64,000 nucleotides of DNA from Calditrichota bacterium (GTDB lineage Bacteria > Calditrichota > Calditrichia > Calditrichales > Calditrichaceae). Each line of letters opens with the position of its first letter. Position 1 is the stretch's first letter. Shown here piece after piece: positions 1 through 9,077 of this stretch. The notes beneath the pieces are model-generated. The model saw nothing but the letters and a program-made list of their open reading frames with translations. It made no database searches and had not been told where the DNA came from. Position numbers and translations under genes: made by a program. The DNA lies in the NCBI GenBank assembly GCA_013151275.1, contig JAADIP010000042.1, positions 27,268-91,267 on the forward strand, read 5' to 3'.

Positions 1-1
1 A

Positions 2-319
2 CATAAACCCATTTTTTCACCGCATCAGGATGTGGGTGATTTTGTAATTGTAATCAATGCCGAAAAGGTGAAATTGACCGGAAACAAGATGGAGCAGAAG
101 ACCTATTTTCGTCATTCCGGTTATATCGGCGGCACAACGTTTACCCCGGTATCGTTGATGTTAAAAAAGCATCCCGAGCGGGTGATCGAGTTTGCGGTAA
201 AACGTATGTTGCCCAAGAACGCCCTGGGTCGTAAGGTGTTTAAAAAATTGAAAGTTTATGCGGGAACGAACCATCCGCATCAGGCGCAAAAGCCGGAAGT
301 TTTGGATATAAAAGCATAA
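2..319 (+). CDS. rplM: 50S ribosomal protein L13, 5'-truncated by window edge
   Basis: Large-subunit ribosomal protein L13. The reading frame is open from the first bases of the window, so the true start lies upstream. The visible 105 residues carry the L13 core, including the '[11 protein letters not shown]', 'TGNK' and 'RHSGYIGG' segments, then '[19 protein letters not shown]' and the C-terminal '[11 protein letters not shown]' block. The internal GTG at 32 is only an in-frame valine of the L13 sequence, not a start. The gene is followed after 18 bp by rpsI, the conserved rplM-rpsI pair. Confidence 0.97.
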   Translation, partial: HKPIFSPHQDVGDFVIVINAEKVKLTGNKMEQKTYFRHSGYIGGTTFTPVSLMLKKHPERVIEFAVKRMLPKNALGRKVFKKLKVYAGTNHPHQAQKPEVLDIKA

Positions 320-337
320 AAAGCGGGAGCAGTCTGA

Positions 338-727
338 ATGGAAGTATATGTTGCAACTGGCAGACGTAAAGAAGCCGTTGCCCGGGTCAGAATGAAACCC
401 GGCACAGGTAAATTTGTGATCAATGGCAAAGAAGGTTTACTCGAATATTTTAAGCGTGAAACCTTATTAATGGATATTGAGCAGCCCTTAATTCTTACCG
501 ACACCATGGGTAAATTCGATTTTTTTATTCGTGTTGACGGCGGCGGATTAAGCGGACAGGCGGGAGCGGTTCGTTTGGGAATTGCCCGCGCTTTGGTTGC
601 CTACAGCGAAGATTTCAGAATGCCTTTGCGTCGGGGCGGTTTTCTGACTCGCGATCCGCGCCAGGTTGAGCGGAAGAAATATGGTCTGGCTAAAGCCAGA
701 AAACGCTTCCAATTTTCCAAACGTTAA
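338..727 (+). CDS. rpsI: 30S ribosomal protein S9
   Basis: Small-subunit protein S9, 129 aa, the normal length for the family. It shows the N-terminal '[12 protein letters not shown]' motif, the central '[19 protein letters not shown]' block and the basic C-terminus '[17 protein letters not shown]'; the final SKR tail reaches the P-site tRNA in known ribosomes. The ATG at 338 has a GGGAG Shine-Dalgarno sequence about 10 bp upstream. It is co-transcribed with rplM and closed by the hairpin at 752-778. Confidence 0.98.
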   Translation: MEVYVATGRRKEAVARVRMKPGTGKFVINGKEGLLEYFKRETLLMDIEQPLILTDTMGKFDFFIRVDGGGLSGQAGAVRLGIARALVAYSEDFRMPLRRGGFLTRDPRQVERKKYGLAKARKRFQFSKR

Positions 728-751
728 AAATATTTTTTTTGCTTATAGTAC

Positions 752-778
752 AAGCCAGAGGTCAATCTGGCTTTTTTG
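752..778 (+). terminator. Intrinsic terminator after rpsI
   Basis: An 8-bp stem AAGCCAGA/TCTGGCTT with a 6-nt loop (GGTCAA) runs straight into a T tract. It lies 25 bp after the rpsI stop and separates the rplM-rpsI operon from rpsB. Confidence 0.85.
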
Positions 779-886
779 TTGTAAAAACACACATCAGCCG
801 TTTCCTCCCCGGGTGTCTGCTTTTTAAGCGGATTGGGAAGTGTTATAGGTTGGTGGAGGTTTAACCCAAAAATTAAAGGAGTTTTT

Positions 887-1693
887 ATGCCAGCAGTTTC
901 ACTGGAACAGTTGTTAGCCGCCGGTGTTCATTTCGGACACCTTACTCGCCGTTGGAATCCCAAAATGAAGCCTTACATTTTCATGACCAAAAACGGGATT
1001 CATATTATCGATCTTAAAAAAACACAGCAAGCTCTGGATCGCGCCGTTAAGATGGTTCACGAAGTTGTGAGCGAAGGATACGAAGTTTTGTTTGTCGGCA
1101 CTAAACCGCAGGCAAAAGACATCATCGTATCGGAAGCCGAGCGTTGCGGAATGTTTTATGTAACGCATCGCTGGTTAGGCGGTATGTTAACCAACTTTGC
1201 GACCATTAAAAAATCCATCAAGCATTATAAAAATTTGGAGAAAATGAGCACCGACGGTACTTATGAAAAAATCTCCAAAAAAGAACGTTTGATGGTTGAG
1301 CGTGAAAAAGAGAAGTTGCATCGGGTTCTTGCCGGTATTCTTGAAATGAAGCGGCTGCCCGGTTTGGTGTTTATCGTTGACACCAATAAAGAGCATATTG
1401 CCGTGAATGAAGCGCGGAAAATGAATATTCCCATTATTGCCATGGTCGATACCAATGTAGATCCCACGGTGATTGATTTTCCTATTCCGGCAAACGATGA
1501 CGCGGCAAAGAGTATTAGCCTTATTACCAGTAAAATTGCCGACGCCATAATTGAAGCGCGGCAAAAATTAAACGAGAAAAAAGCATTGGATGAGGCGGCA
1601 AGGAAAGACGAAAAGAAACGGGAAACCAAACCCGCCAAAGAAGCTGCCCGCCCAAAAAAGGATGAGAAAAAAGTGGAAAAGGAGTCTGAGTAA
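887..1693 (+). CDS. rpsB: 30S ribosomal protein S2
   Basis: Small-subunit protein S2, about 268 aa. It begins '[18 protein letters not shown]' and carries the family blocks '[12 protein letters not shown]', 'HIIDLKKT', '[10 protein letters not shown]', '[11 protein letters not shown]' and '[12 protein letters not shown]'. I place the start at the ATG at 887, which sits after AAAGGAG and matches the S2 N-terminus. The frame is open back to a GTG at 833, but those extra 18 residues are not S2-like. The last ~40 residues form a Lys/Glu-rich low-complexity tail beyond the core fold. The stop overlaps the tsf start by one base (TAATG), indicating translational coupling. Confidence 0.97.
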   Translation: MPAVSLEQLLAAGVHFGHLTRRWNPKMKPYIFMTKNGIHIIDLKKTQQALDRAVKMVHEVVSEGYEVLFVGTKPQAKDIIVSEAERCGMFYVTHRWLGGMLTNFATIKKSIKHYKNLEKMSTDGTYEKISKKERLMVEREKEKLHRVLAGILEMKRLPGLVFIVDTNKEHIAVNEARKMNIPIIAMVDTNVDPTVIDFPIPANDDAAKSISLITSKIADAIIEARQKLNEKKALDEAARKDEKKRETKPAKEAARPKKDEKKVEKESE

Positions 1694-2289
1694 TGGCAGA
1701 TATTACTGCATCGATGGTTAAAGAACTGCGCGATAAAACAGGCGCGGGAATGATGGATTGTAAAAAGGCTCTGCAAGAGGCAGAAGGCGATTTTGATAAA
1801 GCCGTTGAACTTTTAAGAAAAAAGGGAATTGCCAAAGCCGCGAAACGGGCGGAGCGCGAAGCCAACGAAGGCGTGGTCACCGCTTACATTCACCCGGGAA
1901 GCAAATTAGGCGTTTTGGTTGAAATTAACTGCGAGACCGATTTTGTAGCCAAAACCGAAGATTTCCAGAATTTCGCCAAAAACGTGGCAATGCATATAGC
2001 AGCCAGTAATCCCTTAGCCATAAAAAGAGAAGATCTGGATTCCGAGTTTATCCGCAAAGAAAAAGAGATTTTCAAAGAACAGGCGTTGAGTTCGGGTAAA
2101 CCCGAGCACATCGTGGATAAAATTGTCGAAGGACGTCTGGAAAAGTATTATTCCGAGGTTTGCTTATTGGAGCAGCCTTATGTAAAGGATCCGGACAAAA
2201 CAGTCAAGGAACTTCTGGTGGAGACCATCGCCAAAGTCGGCGAAAATATTACCATTAAACGTTTTGCTCGTTTTCGTATCGGGGAGTAA
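1693..2289 (+). CDS. tsf: Elongation factor Ts
   Basis: Guanine-nucleotide exchange factor for EF-Tu, 198 aa. It has the N-terminal UBA-like region with '[17 protein letters not shown]', then the '[18 protein letters not shown]' and '[12 protein letters not shown]' signatures. It is of the short (Thermus-like) form, about 85 residues shorter than the E. coli protein and lacking a duplicated dimerisation region. It overlaps rpsB by one base and lies 2 bp from pyrH in the conserved rpsB-tsf-pyrH-frr order. Confidence 0.97.
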   Translation: MADITASMVKELRDKTGAGMMDCKKALQEAEGDFDKAVELLRKKGIAKAAKRAEREANEGVVTAYIHPGSKLGVLVEINCETDFVAKTEDFQNFAKNVAMHIAASNPLAIKREDLDSEFIRKEKEIFKEQALSSGKPEHIVDKIVEGRLEKYYSEVCLLEQPYVKDPDKTVKELLVETIAKVGENITIKRFARFRIGE

Positions 2290-2291
2290 GT

Positions 2292-3017
2292 ATGTCCGAA
2301 TCTCCACAAATCAAATATAAACGGGTATTGCTTAAACTTAGTGGAGAATCTCTTGCCGGTGATATCGCCTTCGGTATCACCGCTTCTCAATTGGAGTATT
2401 TTGCCTCCGAAGTCAAAAAAATTCACGATCTCGGCGTTCAGGTCGCCATTGTAATCGGCGGCGGAAACATTTTCAGGGGGTTGTCGTCCCACAAGGTCAA
2501 TATTGACAGGGTTGACGCCGACCGCATGGGAATGCTGGCTACGGTAATCAATGCCCTCGCCTTACGCAGCGTTTTTGAACAGAATCAAATTCCCGCTTGT
2601 GTGCTTTCGGCTGTAAACATCGGATCTTTTGTTGAGCCCTATTCCAACGATCGCGCAGTGGAGCATCTGAAAGAAGGTCGGGTGATTATTCTTGCGGGGG
2701 GAACGGGCAATCCCTATTTTACGACCGATACCGCGGGAGTTTTACGCGCCATTGAAATTAAAGCGGATGTGCTATTAAAAGGCACCCGCGTAGATGGCGT
2801 TTATAACGCAGACCCGGAAAAAGTTGAAGATGCGATTAAATTTGATAATTTAAGCTATATGGAAATCGTAAGACGCGGCTTGAAAGTTATGGATACAACT
2901 GCGATAACTCTGGCTATGGAAAATCAGTTGCCGATCATAGTATTTAATTTCAACATGCCAGGAAATTTAAATAAAATTGTTTTCGGGGAACCGGTAGGGA
3001 CCAAAGTGCAGGGGTAA
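2292..3017 (+). CDS. pyrH: UMP kinase
   Basis: Bacterial UMP kinase of the amino-acid kinase fold, 241 aa, converting UMP to UDP with ATP. Visible motifs are 'LLKLSGESL' (phosphate-binding start), '[10 protein letters not shown]', '[16 protein letters not shown]'-type helix (here [12 protein letters not shown]), '[12 protein letters not shown]' and '[13 protein letters not shown]'. Length and motifs are complete. It lies between tsf and frr with gaps of 2 and 4 bp, so one operon is likely. UDP also feeds the nucleotide-sugar demand of the locus downstream, though no direct link is seen. Confidence 0.97.
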   Translation: MSESPQIKYKRVLLKLSGESLAGDIAFGITASQLEYFASEVKKIHDLGVQVAIVIGGGNIFRGLSSHKVNIDRVDADRMGMLATVINALALRSVFEQNQIPACVLSAVNIGSFVEPYSNDRAVEHLKEGRVIILAGGTGNPYFTTDTAGVLRAIEIKADVLLKGTRVDGVYNADPEKVEDAIKFDNLSYMEIVRRGLKVMDTTAITLAMENQLPIIVFNFNMPGNLNKIVFGEPVGTKVQG

Positions 3018-3021
3018 TTCT

Positions 3022-3582
3022 ATGGAAGCAAAAGAAATAATTAAAGATGCAAAAAGACGCATGGACGGTGCGATTAACGCTTTCCATGATGAGCTTGTCA
3101 AAATCAGAACCGGCAGAGCGACGCCGGCTATATTGGACGGCGTGAAGGTTGATTATTACGGACAAAAAGTCCCTTTAAATCAAGCCGCCACAATTACGGC
3201 TCCCGAACCGAGATTGTTGGTCGTTCAACCCTGGGAAAAAAAGATGTTAGCCGAAATCGAGAAAGAAATCTTAAAAGCCGATTTGGGGCTCAATCCCGGC
3301 AACGACGGCAACGTGATTCGCATTCCCATCCCGCAGCTAAGCGAGGAACGTCGGAAAGATCTGGCGAAATTGGTTCATAGATTCGCTGAAGAAGCGCGGA
3401 TCGCGGTACGAAACGTCCGCCGCGACGCCAATGACCATCTGAAAAAATTAGAGAAAAATCACGAAATCAGCGAAGATGAATTGAGTATTTATCTTGACGA
3501 AGTACAGGAAATTACGAATGAACATGTGAAAAAGATCGATGAAATGATGAAGACCAAAGAAGAAGAAATTATGAAAGTCTGA
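3022..3582 (+). CDS. frr: Ribosome recycling factor
   Basis: Ribosome recycling factor, 186 aa, which splits post-termination ribosomes together with EF-G. It shows '[21 protein letters not shown]', '[17 protein letters not shown]', '[21 protein letters not shown]' and the C-terminal helix with 'NVRRDAND' and 'DEVQEIT'. The length is standard. It is the last gene of the rpsB-tsf-pyrH-frr operon and is followed by a hairpin at 3600-3628. Confidence 0.97.
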   Translation: MEAKEIIKDAKRRMDGAINAFHDELVKIRTGRATPAILDGVKVDYYGQKVPLNQAATITAPEPRLLVVQPWEKKMLAEIEKEILKADLGLNPGNDGNVIRIPIPQLSEERRKDLAKLVHRFAEEARIAVRNVRRDANDHLKKLEKNHEISEDELSIYLDEVQEITNEHVKKIDEMMKTKEEEIMKV

Positions 3583-3910
3583 TCATTCTATTTTTATCGG
3601 GTCGGGTAAATGTCGGTTCTACCCGACCTTTACCCTTCCTTTTTCCGAAAAACATGATTCAAAAAACAGGTTATTTGCCTTCAATTCCTATTATTTCTTA
3701 AAAAAGTGATAATATTCATTAAATAAATCCTATTCTTTCCGATTAATATACAAGGACGTTAACGGTTATCGTTAAACTTAGAACTTAAATGACGGGGAAG
3801 AGTAAAATTTAACTGACGGAAAACAATTTTGATTTCTAACACAGTATAAAATCTGAAAATTGGTAAACTTTAAAGTATTTAATTAATTTAGTTTAATCAA
3901 GAGAAAAAGA
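3583..3910. promoter_or_regulatory. 328-bp AT-rich intergenic region with a 7-bp-arm palindrome, probable promoter region of the polysaccharide locus
   Basis: The gap between frr and the sugar transferase holds no plausible gene. Apart from the frr hairpin it contains an inverted repeat GTTAACG-gttat-CGTTAAC at 3758-3776, placed about 135 bp before the next start, which could be an operator. The remaining bases are strongly AT-rich. I cannot assign -35/-10 boxes with confidence. A promoter here is inferred from its position at the start of a long + strand gene series. Confidence 0.4.
3600..3631 (+). terminator. Probable terminator after frr
   Basis: A 9-bp perfect stem GGTCGGGTA/TACCCGACC (3600-3608 / 3620-3628) with an 11-nt loop follows the frr stop by 17 bp. 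The T tract behind it is weak (TTTACCC then TTCCTTTTT), so termination may be partial. Confidence 0.65.
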
Positions 3911-4873
3911 ATGCAGACGACCCCTCAGAAAAATACGTTGATTGTCGGATGGAATATCGAAGCCGTATCTTTGTACGATCGCATAATCGATACTCCCGCC
4001 ATAGGCTACAACGTACGCGGCTTTATTCGTCCCGCGGGAAACGACCGGCGTCGTCATTACAAAAATGTTCCCGTCCTCGGCGATCTTGAGAATTTTTCGG
4101 AATGCATTAAAAAATACAATATTGCCGACGTTCTCATTGTCCTCTCTCCCGGCGAAAAGCTTTATCTGCCGCAGATTGTTGAATTATGTGCTCAGAATCA
4201 AGTTGATTACACGATCGTATCCGATACGTACGAATCGAGTTACGATCATGTGATCCGGCACGTAATTAAAGATGTGCTCACCCCGCGGGATATCGGCTTC
4301 AGAAGGGTATTTGATGTTTTTATTTCTTTGACCTTATTGATTCTTCTTTTTCCGTTATTTATAATAGTGGCGATTGCCATAAAATTGGAGTCGCCGGGAC
4401 CTGTGCTTTATTCTCAACAAAGATTGGGCATAAACGGAAAAATTTTTCCCGTTTACAAATTCAGGTCTATGGTTCAGGACGCCGAAAAACGCAGCGGTCC
4501 GGTATGGGCTTCGAAAGAAGATCCCAGAATTACAAAAATCGGCAGATTCTTAAGAAAAACCCGAATCGATGAATTACCGCAATTACTGAATGTTTTAAAA
4601 GGCGATATGAGTTTTATCGGTCCCCGTCCCGAACGCCCGTTTTTTGCCCATCAGTTTAAAAAGAAAATTCCCTTTTACATGGCAAGGCTCAAAACCAAAC
4701 CCGGAATTACCGGGCTGGCGCAGGTAACGGTGGGTTATGATGAAACTATTGAAGATGTAAAGGAAAAAATAAAAAAGGATATCGAATATATTGAAAATAA
4801 AAATTCCTGGCGATTGAATTTGAAAATACTATTAAAAACCGTACTGGTTGTTTTGCGAGGTGAAGGGCAGTAA
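3911..4873 (+). CDS. Polyprenyl-phosphate sugar-phosphate transferase (WbaP/PssY-type bacterial sugar transferase)
   Basis: This enzyme should start repeat-unit synthesis by moving a sugar-1-phosphate from a nucleotide sugar to undecaprenyl phosphate. The C-terminal catalytic domain (about residues 130-320) has one hydrophobic segment ('VFDVFISLTLLILLFPLFII'), 'ESPGPVLYSQQRLG', 'YKFRSM', 'RKTRIDELPQLLNV' with the conserved Asp-Glu pair, and 'GPRPERP'. The N-terminal 120 residues look like the nucleotide-binding-like fold ('TLIVGWNIEAVSLYDRI'), but the four N-terminal transmembrane helices of classical WbaP-like proteins (about 460 aa) are missing. The donor sugar cannot be predicted. It stands alone, with over 200 bp on each side. 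Confidence 0.9.
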   Translation: MQTTPQKNTLIVGWNIEAVSLYDRIIDTPAIGYNVRGFIRPAGNDRRRHYKNVPVLGDLENFSECIKKYNIADVLIVLSPGEKLYLPQIVELCAQNQVDYTIVSDTYESSYDHVIRHVIKDVLTPRDIGFRRVFDVFISLTLLILLFPLFIIVAIAIKLESPGPVLYSQQRLGINGKIFPVYKFRSMVQDAEKRSGPVWASKEDPRITKIGRFLRKTRIDELPQLLNVLKGDMSFIGPRPERPFFAHQFKKKIPFYMARLKTKPGITGLAQVTVGYDETIEDVKEKIKKDIEYIENKNSWRLNLKILLKTVLVVLRGEGQ

Positions 4874-5024
4874 ATTTAAAATAAAAAATTAATTTTTTTC
4901 AAAAATAGGACGATTTTAAAGTTGATTTTAAACACTTTTCGTGTTGGATATAACATTAATCTTTTTGGAATCTTGGATTCAATGAAATTTCCAAGTAATA
5001 AGAATGGTTGTTTAATTTTTAGTG

Positions 5025-5055
5025 AATTACAGGCAAATATCAATTTCCTGTAATT
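5025..5055 (+). promoter_or_regulatory. Stem-loop in the leader of the STAS gene
   Basis: Nine-base inverted repeat AATTACAGG (5025-5033) / CCTGTAATT (5047-5055) with a 13-nt AT-rich loop, ending 33 bp before the ATG at 5089. No T tract follows, so it is not a typical terminator. It may be an operator or an mRNA structure controlling the STAS-Wza-Wzc genes. The function is inferred from its place only. Confidence 0.4.
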
Positions 5056-5088
5056 GACGTGGCGGAGCCATAATTAAAAGGTGAATTT

Positions 5089-5895
5089 ATGGAAAAATTA
5101 CAAATCGATTCAAAATTTGCAGATCAAAGCGGCGAAATAATGGTTGTTGAATTAGGTGGTCACGTTGACCAATCAAACAGCTACCAGTTGGAGAAACTTT
5201 TTGATAACATTATTGAAAGCGGATGTTACAGAGTTATTGTCGATTTCAGCAAAGTTTACTATATGAGCAGCGCCGGTTGGGGCGTGTTTGTCGGCGAGAT
5301 TAAGCGTTTTCGTGACAAGGGAGGAGATATTAAGCTTGCCAATATGAATCCGGATATTTACGAAGTGTACCAAATGTTAGAATTCTATCATATTCTGGAA
5401 GACTATCCCACGGTCGAAGCAGCTGCGGCATCCTTCAAAAAAGAACAGGAAGAAATCGACCTTGTTATCGAAGAAATTGAAGAGTCCAAAACCACGGAAC
5501 ATCCTGTGGAAGAACCGATTGAGGAAATTGAAGAGTCGGTGGAAGAAGTTGAATTGGAAGAAATCACCGAAGCCGTACCGCAGAATGCTAACGATAAAGT
5601 GAAAAACAAACCGAAATCCAAGTTTACTTCCACTGATTTCGGGAAAGATACCGTGCACGAATTTACGCCTCAGGTGATTAAAACCGAAGTGAAATTGGCG
5701 GAATTGCCCCTGCCTGAAAAAGTAAAACGAGTGGTGGCTCAAAATCCGTTGATCGGAATTTTCGGTATCCGGAAAATTTTAAGACACGAACATTTCGGGC
5801 GGACAAAAGTCGGAATTTTCAAATTATACAGGTTGCTTAAAGATCTCGATTTAGATACCAAAGCAAAACGATATCGTTTTTATAGATCATGTTAA
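5089..5895 (+). CDS. STAS-domain protein with acidic linker and C-terminal basic HTH-like region
   Basis: Residues 1-115 form a STAS (SpoIIAA-like anti-anti-sigma) domain: 'VVELGGHVDQSNSYQLEKLF', 'YRVIVDFSKVYYMSSAGWGV' with the usual phosphorylatable serine at Ser60/Ser61, and 'GGDIKLANMNPDIYEVYQML'. Residues 116-165 are a glutamate-rich linker. Residues ~205-268 are a compact basic segment ('PLIGIFGIRKILRHEHFG', 'IFKLYRLLKDLDLDTKAKRY') that resembles the helix-turn-helix region at the N-terminus of some transposases or winged-helix proteins; this is my reading, not a firm assignment. The gene has an AAAAGGTG ribosome site and lies 15 bp before the Wza-like gene, so it probably regulates or partners the export machinery. 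Confidence 0.8.
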   Translation: MEKLQIDSKFADQSGEIMVVELGGHVDQSNSYQLEKLFDNIIESGCYRVIVDFSKVYYMSSAGWGVFVGEIKRFRDKGGDIKLANMNPDIYEVYQMLEFYHILEDYPTVEAAAASFKKEQEEIDLVIEEIEESKTTEHPVEEPIEEIEESVEEVELEEITEAVPQNANDKVKNKPKSKFTSTDFGKDTVHEFTPQVIKTEVKLAELPLPEKVKRVVAQNPLIGIFGIRKILRHEHFGRTKVGIFKLYRLLKDLDLDTKAKRYRFYRSC

Positions 5896-5910
5896 AAGTG
5901 GGTTAACAGT

Positions 5911-6618
5911 ATGACAAAAAATGTACACCGTTCTTTAGCCGTTCCTTTGATGCTGCTTTTTACGGCTTTAATGTTTGGTTCTGTAAAGGCTCAGGATTCT
6001 GTTGCAACTCCGTTGAGCGATCCGGATTGGTCGGAATTTCCTTTTACTCCGGGAGACGGACTTCTTATTTCCACTTTTCCCGATACGACCTCTTTTTTAA
6101 ACGGCACCTTTGCCATCGACGACCGGGGGTATGTGGAGCTGCCGATCGTGGGGAAAGTCCGGGTTTCGAAAATGACGGTGGAAGACTTGATTTTTTTCCT
6201 GAAAACAAATTACGAAAGCTATTTGCGCTTTCCCAATATTTATGTTAAACCCCTGGTTCGTGTGAGCTTGTTGGGCGGATTTGTACGACCCGGCTTGTAT
6301 TATGTGGATATTAACAGCTCGCTTTGGGATGTTATCTACCTTGCGGGCGGCACTTTAATGGAAGACGGTATTTACAATTTGCGCTGGGAACGAAGAGAAA
6401 AAGAGCAGTCCAGCAATTTGGTGAGTTTTTTTGAAAGAGGAATTTCTCTGAAAAGAATGGGCTTTAAATCGGGCGATATTTTATGGACGCCTTCGCCCAC
6501 CAGAAAAAATTTCTGGGATAAAGTAAGGGACGTGATGCCCATCCTGACTTTCGCCACTACAATATGGGCAATCTATAATACCTATCAACGAGACATATTA
6601 ATTTTACGTAGAAGATAA
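5911..6618 (+). CDS. Polysaccharide export protein, Wza-like (Poly_export + SLBB)
   Basis: Secreted or outer-membrane-associated export protein, 235 aa. It has an N-terminal signal peptide ('AVPLMLLFTALMFGSVKAQ'), a Poly_export domain (about residues 45-110, 'FTPGDGLLISTF', 'DDRGYVELPIVGKVRV') and an SLBB-type domain (about 112-170, 'VSLLGGFVRPGLYYVD', 'VIYLAGGTLMEDG'). A hydrophobic segment near residue 210 ('VMPILTFATTIWAIYNTY') lies at the C-terminus, as in short Wza relatives. There is no lipobox cysteine at the cleavage region. It is 23 bp upstream of the Wzc-like partner. Confidence 0.88.
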   Translation: MTKNVHRSLAVPLMLLFTALMFGSVKAQDSVATPLSDPDWSEFPFTPGDGLLISTFPDTTSFLNGTFAIDDRGYVELPIVGKVRVSKMTVEDLIFFLKTNYESYLRFPNIYVKPLVRVSLLGGFVRPGLYYVDINSSLWDVIYLAGGTLMEDGIYNLRWERREKEQSSNLVSFFERGISLKRMGFKSGDILWTPSPTRKNFWDKVRDVMPILTFATTIWAIYNTYQRDILILRRR

Positions 6619-6641
6619 TTCAATTTAAGGGATAGAAAACG

Positions 6642-8978
6642 ATGCAAGACAAAAAAAAGTCAACAGAATTAAATGTAACCGATTCAAAGATGGATTGGCA
6701 TCATTATATCAAGCTTTTTAAGAGAAAAAAATGGTTGATGCTGTCCCTGTTTGTTTTGGGGGCTTTGTTCGCCATGGCTGTTGCTTTAAAACTGAGCCCG
6801 CGACCGGTTTATGTGACGCAGGCTTTGTTACAATTTCAGGATACCCGCGCTCTTAGTGAAATTGATACGCGCGGAAGACCCGAATTTGAGAGCAAACTTG
6901 GTATTTTGATGAGCCGCAAATTTTTAGGGCAAATCGTGGATAAGCTGAGTCTTGTCGTCAGATTTAGCGGCGTGGATCGGTATGATGCGGTGGACAGCGT
7001 GTATCTGCAGCCCGATTATTTGAAGGGCAAATTCGAACTAAAAAAACAGGGCAATAAATTACAATTATTTTATACAAGTCAGGACCGTTCCATTGAAGAT
7101 AAAAAGGTGCTGGAAATTGATTACCCCCAAAACGGCGTTGTGGAATACGGGGGCGTTGGTCTGGTGTTGAAAGAAGATTACTGGGACACTCACGATAAAT
7201 TAATCTATACTGTCAGGTCAAGAGCCCGGACTATTGAAAGTTTATTAAGGGCTTTGGGTTATCAGTTCAAAAACAGAGCCAAAACCTTGCTGGCAATAAC
7301 ATTGAAAGGCGAAGACCGCTACCTGATCGCCAGAACGCTCAATACGATTATTAAAGAATTTGTGCAGGAAAATCTAAATCTGAAAAAATATCAAACACGT
7401 GAAGTATTAAGCGTTCTTGAAGAGCAGTTACAAACCGCAAAAGTCGAATTGGATAAAGCCGCGCAGGAATTAAAACACTTCAGGGAAAGAAATCCCTGGG
7501 TCGGGTTAACCCCTGACGCTTCGGGAATCATAACCGGTATTTCCACTTATGAGGCGCGCAAATCCCAAATCGCGAATCTTAAGAATGAATTGGAGAGACT
7601 GATCGCGCGTTTGAAAGCCAGCTCCAATGAGGATCGATATTCCATACTGAATGAAATCATCTCATTTTTAACTTCACAAGGTTCGCCCACGGCTTCCGCG
7701 CTTTCGTCGGAATTTACAACTCTTACTACAGAGCGCACCCGCTTGCTTGCTTCGTATTCCGCCTCGCATCCTTATGTTAAAGAAAACAACAAAAAGCTGT
7801 CGGAGCTTGAAAAAAAGGTTTTAATGACCGCTCAGAACCTGCTCGATCAGATTAATTCTCAGATAAATGATTTGAATATGAAAATCGCGGAGAATACAAG
7901 AAGAATCCGGCGTTTACCCTCCAAAGAGATGAAATTAGCCGAATTGGAGCGCAGAAGATCCGTCTCCGATGAAATTTATTCTTCGCTGCTCGTACGCTAT
8001 AATCAGGCAAGAATTGCGGATGCCGTTGAAGTAGGCGATGTGGTTGTTCTGGACAAAGCGATTGTTCCGTTAAGAATAAGCAAATTCAAAACATATCTTA
8101 AGGTCTTGTTAATCGGTTTGGTGGTGGGACTCGGCGGAAGTGTTGTCATTGTTTTGGTTTTAGACTTTTTCGATAAAACCGTGCGCACCGCCGAAGAATT
8201 GGAACGGGTAATTCCGATCAGAGTTCTCGGTAAAATTCCGGTAATTAAAACCGAAAAAGAAATTGTCGATGTAAAATTTGACGAGCCGGTTCGGGTAGAT
8301 CCGAAATTAGTCACAGCCGACTATTCCCCGACGCCGGTGGGCGAGGCGTATCGCAGTTTACGAACCCAGTTGTTGTTTAATGTCGATAAAAAACTTAAAT
8401 CGATTTTAGTTACTTCCTTAAATCCGGATGAGGGAAAATCGCTCAACGCCGGAAATTTGGCGATTACCTTTGCTCAACAAAAGTTGCCGACCGTTTTGAT
8501 AGACGGAGATTTACGGCGCGGCGTGCTGCATAATACGTTCGCCTGTAAAAAGAAACCCGGCTTTTCCGATTTTCTTTACAGCAACGCGGATATAACCGAT
8601 GAGAATGTTCGCAAAATAATTCAGACAACGCATATCCCCAATTTGTTTTTGATCAGCAGCGGCGTGCCCATCCCCAATCCGTCCGAATTGTTGGGCAGCT
8701 CGCGGGCGCAGGAACTGATCGAATTCCTTAGTCATCGGTTTGGCTTTTTGATTATTGATACGCCCCCCATTGCAGTGGCGTCGGATGCGGTGATTGTTTC
8801 CCGCTATGTGGACGGCGGTCTGTTGGTTGTGCGCGCCGGTAAATCCAATATCGATCATCTTAAATCGAAAATCGATGAATATCAGGATTTGAGAGCCCAT
8901 ATTATCGGAATAGTCCTGAATTTTGCCAAGGAAGAACTGGAACAGAAAAAGTATCGTTATTCATATTACAATTATTGA
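6642..8978 (+). CDS. Polysaccharide copolymerase with bacterial tyrosine kinase domain (Wzc-like)
   Basis: Inner-membrane chain-length regulator and BY-kinase, 778 aa. N-terminal Wzz domain: a first transmembrane segment near residues 31-50 ('WLMLSLFVLGALFAMAVAL'), a long coiled-coil periplasmic part with a GNVR-type block ('LPSKEMKLAELERRRSVSDE') and a second transmembrane segment near 485-510. C-terminal kinase: Walker A 'NPDEGKS' (about residue 595), Walker A' 'VLIDGDLRR' (about 617), Walker B 'LIIDTPPIA' (about 703) and a terminal tyrosine cluster 'KKYRYSYYNY'. It works with the Wza-like protein upstream. The operon ends at the hairpin 9019-9051. Confidence 0.93.
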   Translation: MQDKKKSTELNVTDSKMDWHHYIKLFKRKKWLMLSLFVLGALFAMAVALKLSPRPVYVTQALLQFQDTRALSEIDTRGRPEFESKLGILMSRKFLGQIVDKLSLVVRFSGVDRYDAVDSVYLQPDYLKGKFELKKQGNKLQLFYTSQDRSIEDKKVLEIDYPQNGVVEYGGVGLVLKEDYWDTHDKLIYTVRSRARTIESLLRALGYQFKNRAKTLLAITLKGEDRYLIARTLNTIIKEFVQENLNLKKYQTREVLSVLEEQLQTAKVELDKAAQELKHFRERNPWVGLTPDASGIITGISTYEARKSQIANLKNELERLIARLKASSNEDRYSILNEIISFLTSQGSPTASALSSEFTTLTTERTRLLASYSASHPYVKENNKKLSELEKKVLMTAQNLLDQINSQINDLNMKIAENTRRIRRLPSKEMKLAELERRRSVSDEIYSSLLVRYNQARIADAVEVGDVVVLDKAIVPLRISKFKTYLKVLLIGLVVGLGGSVVIVLVLDFFDKTVRTAEELERVIPIRVLGKIPVIKTEKEIVDVKFDEPVRVDPKLVTADYSPTPVGEAYRSLRTQLLFNVDKKLKSILVTSLNPDEGKSLNAGNLAITFAQQKLPTVLIDGDLRRGVLHNTFACKKKPGFSDFLYSNADITDENVRKIIQTTHIPNLFLISSGVPIPNPSELLGSSRAQELIEFLSHRFGFLIIDTPPIAVASDAVIVSRYVDGGLLVVRAGKSNIDHLKSKIDEYQDLRAHIIGIVLNFAKEELEQKKYRYSYYNY

Positions 8979-9018
8979 TAAATTAAAAATTTTACCGACC
9001 GATTTTTTAATAGAATGA

Positions 9019-9051
9019 AGGGATTTGATGAAATATCAAATCCCTCTTTTA
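9019..9051 (+). terminator. Strong intrinsic terminator after the Wza/Wzc operon
   Basis: An 11-bp perfect stem AGGGATTTGAT/ATCAAATCCCT (9019-9029 / 9035-9045) with a 5-nt loop (GAAAT) is followed by CTTTTATA. It divides the STAS-Wza-Wzc operon from the long modification and glycosyltransferase series that starts at 9078. Confidence 0.9.
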
Positions 9052-9077
9052 TAATGGTTAAACGGATAGTTTAATTC

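Noticed and set aside
833..887. Longer start of rpsB at GTG 833
   Set aside because: The added residues do not match S2, and the ATG at 887 has a good ribosome site and the conserved N-terminus.
1261..1776. Antisense open frame opposite rpsB/tsf
   Set aside because: Low-complexity Phe/Ser-rich product caused by the Lys/Glu-rich sense strand.
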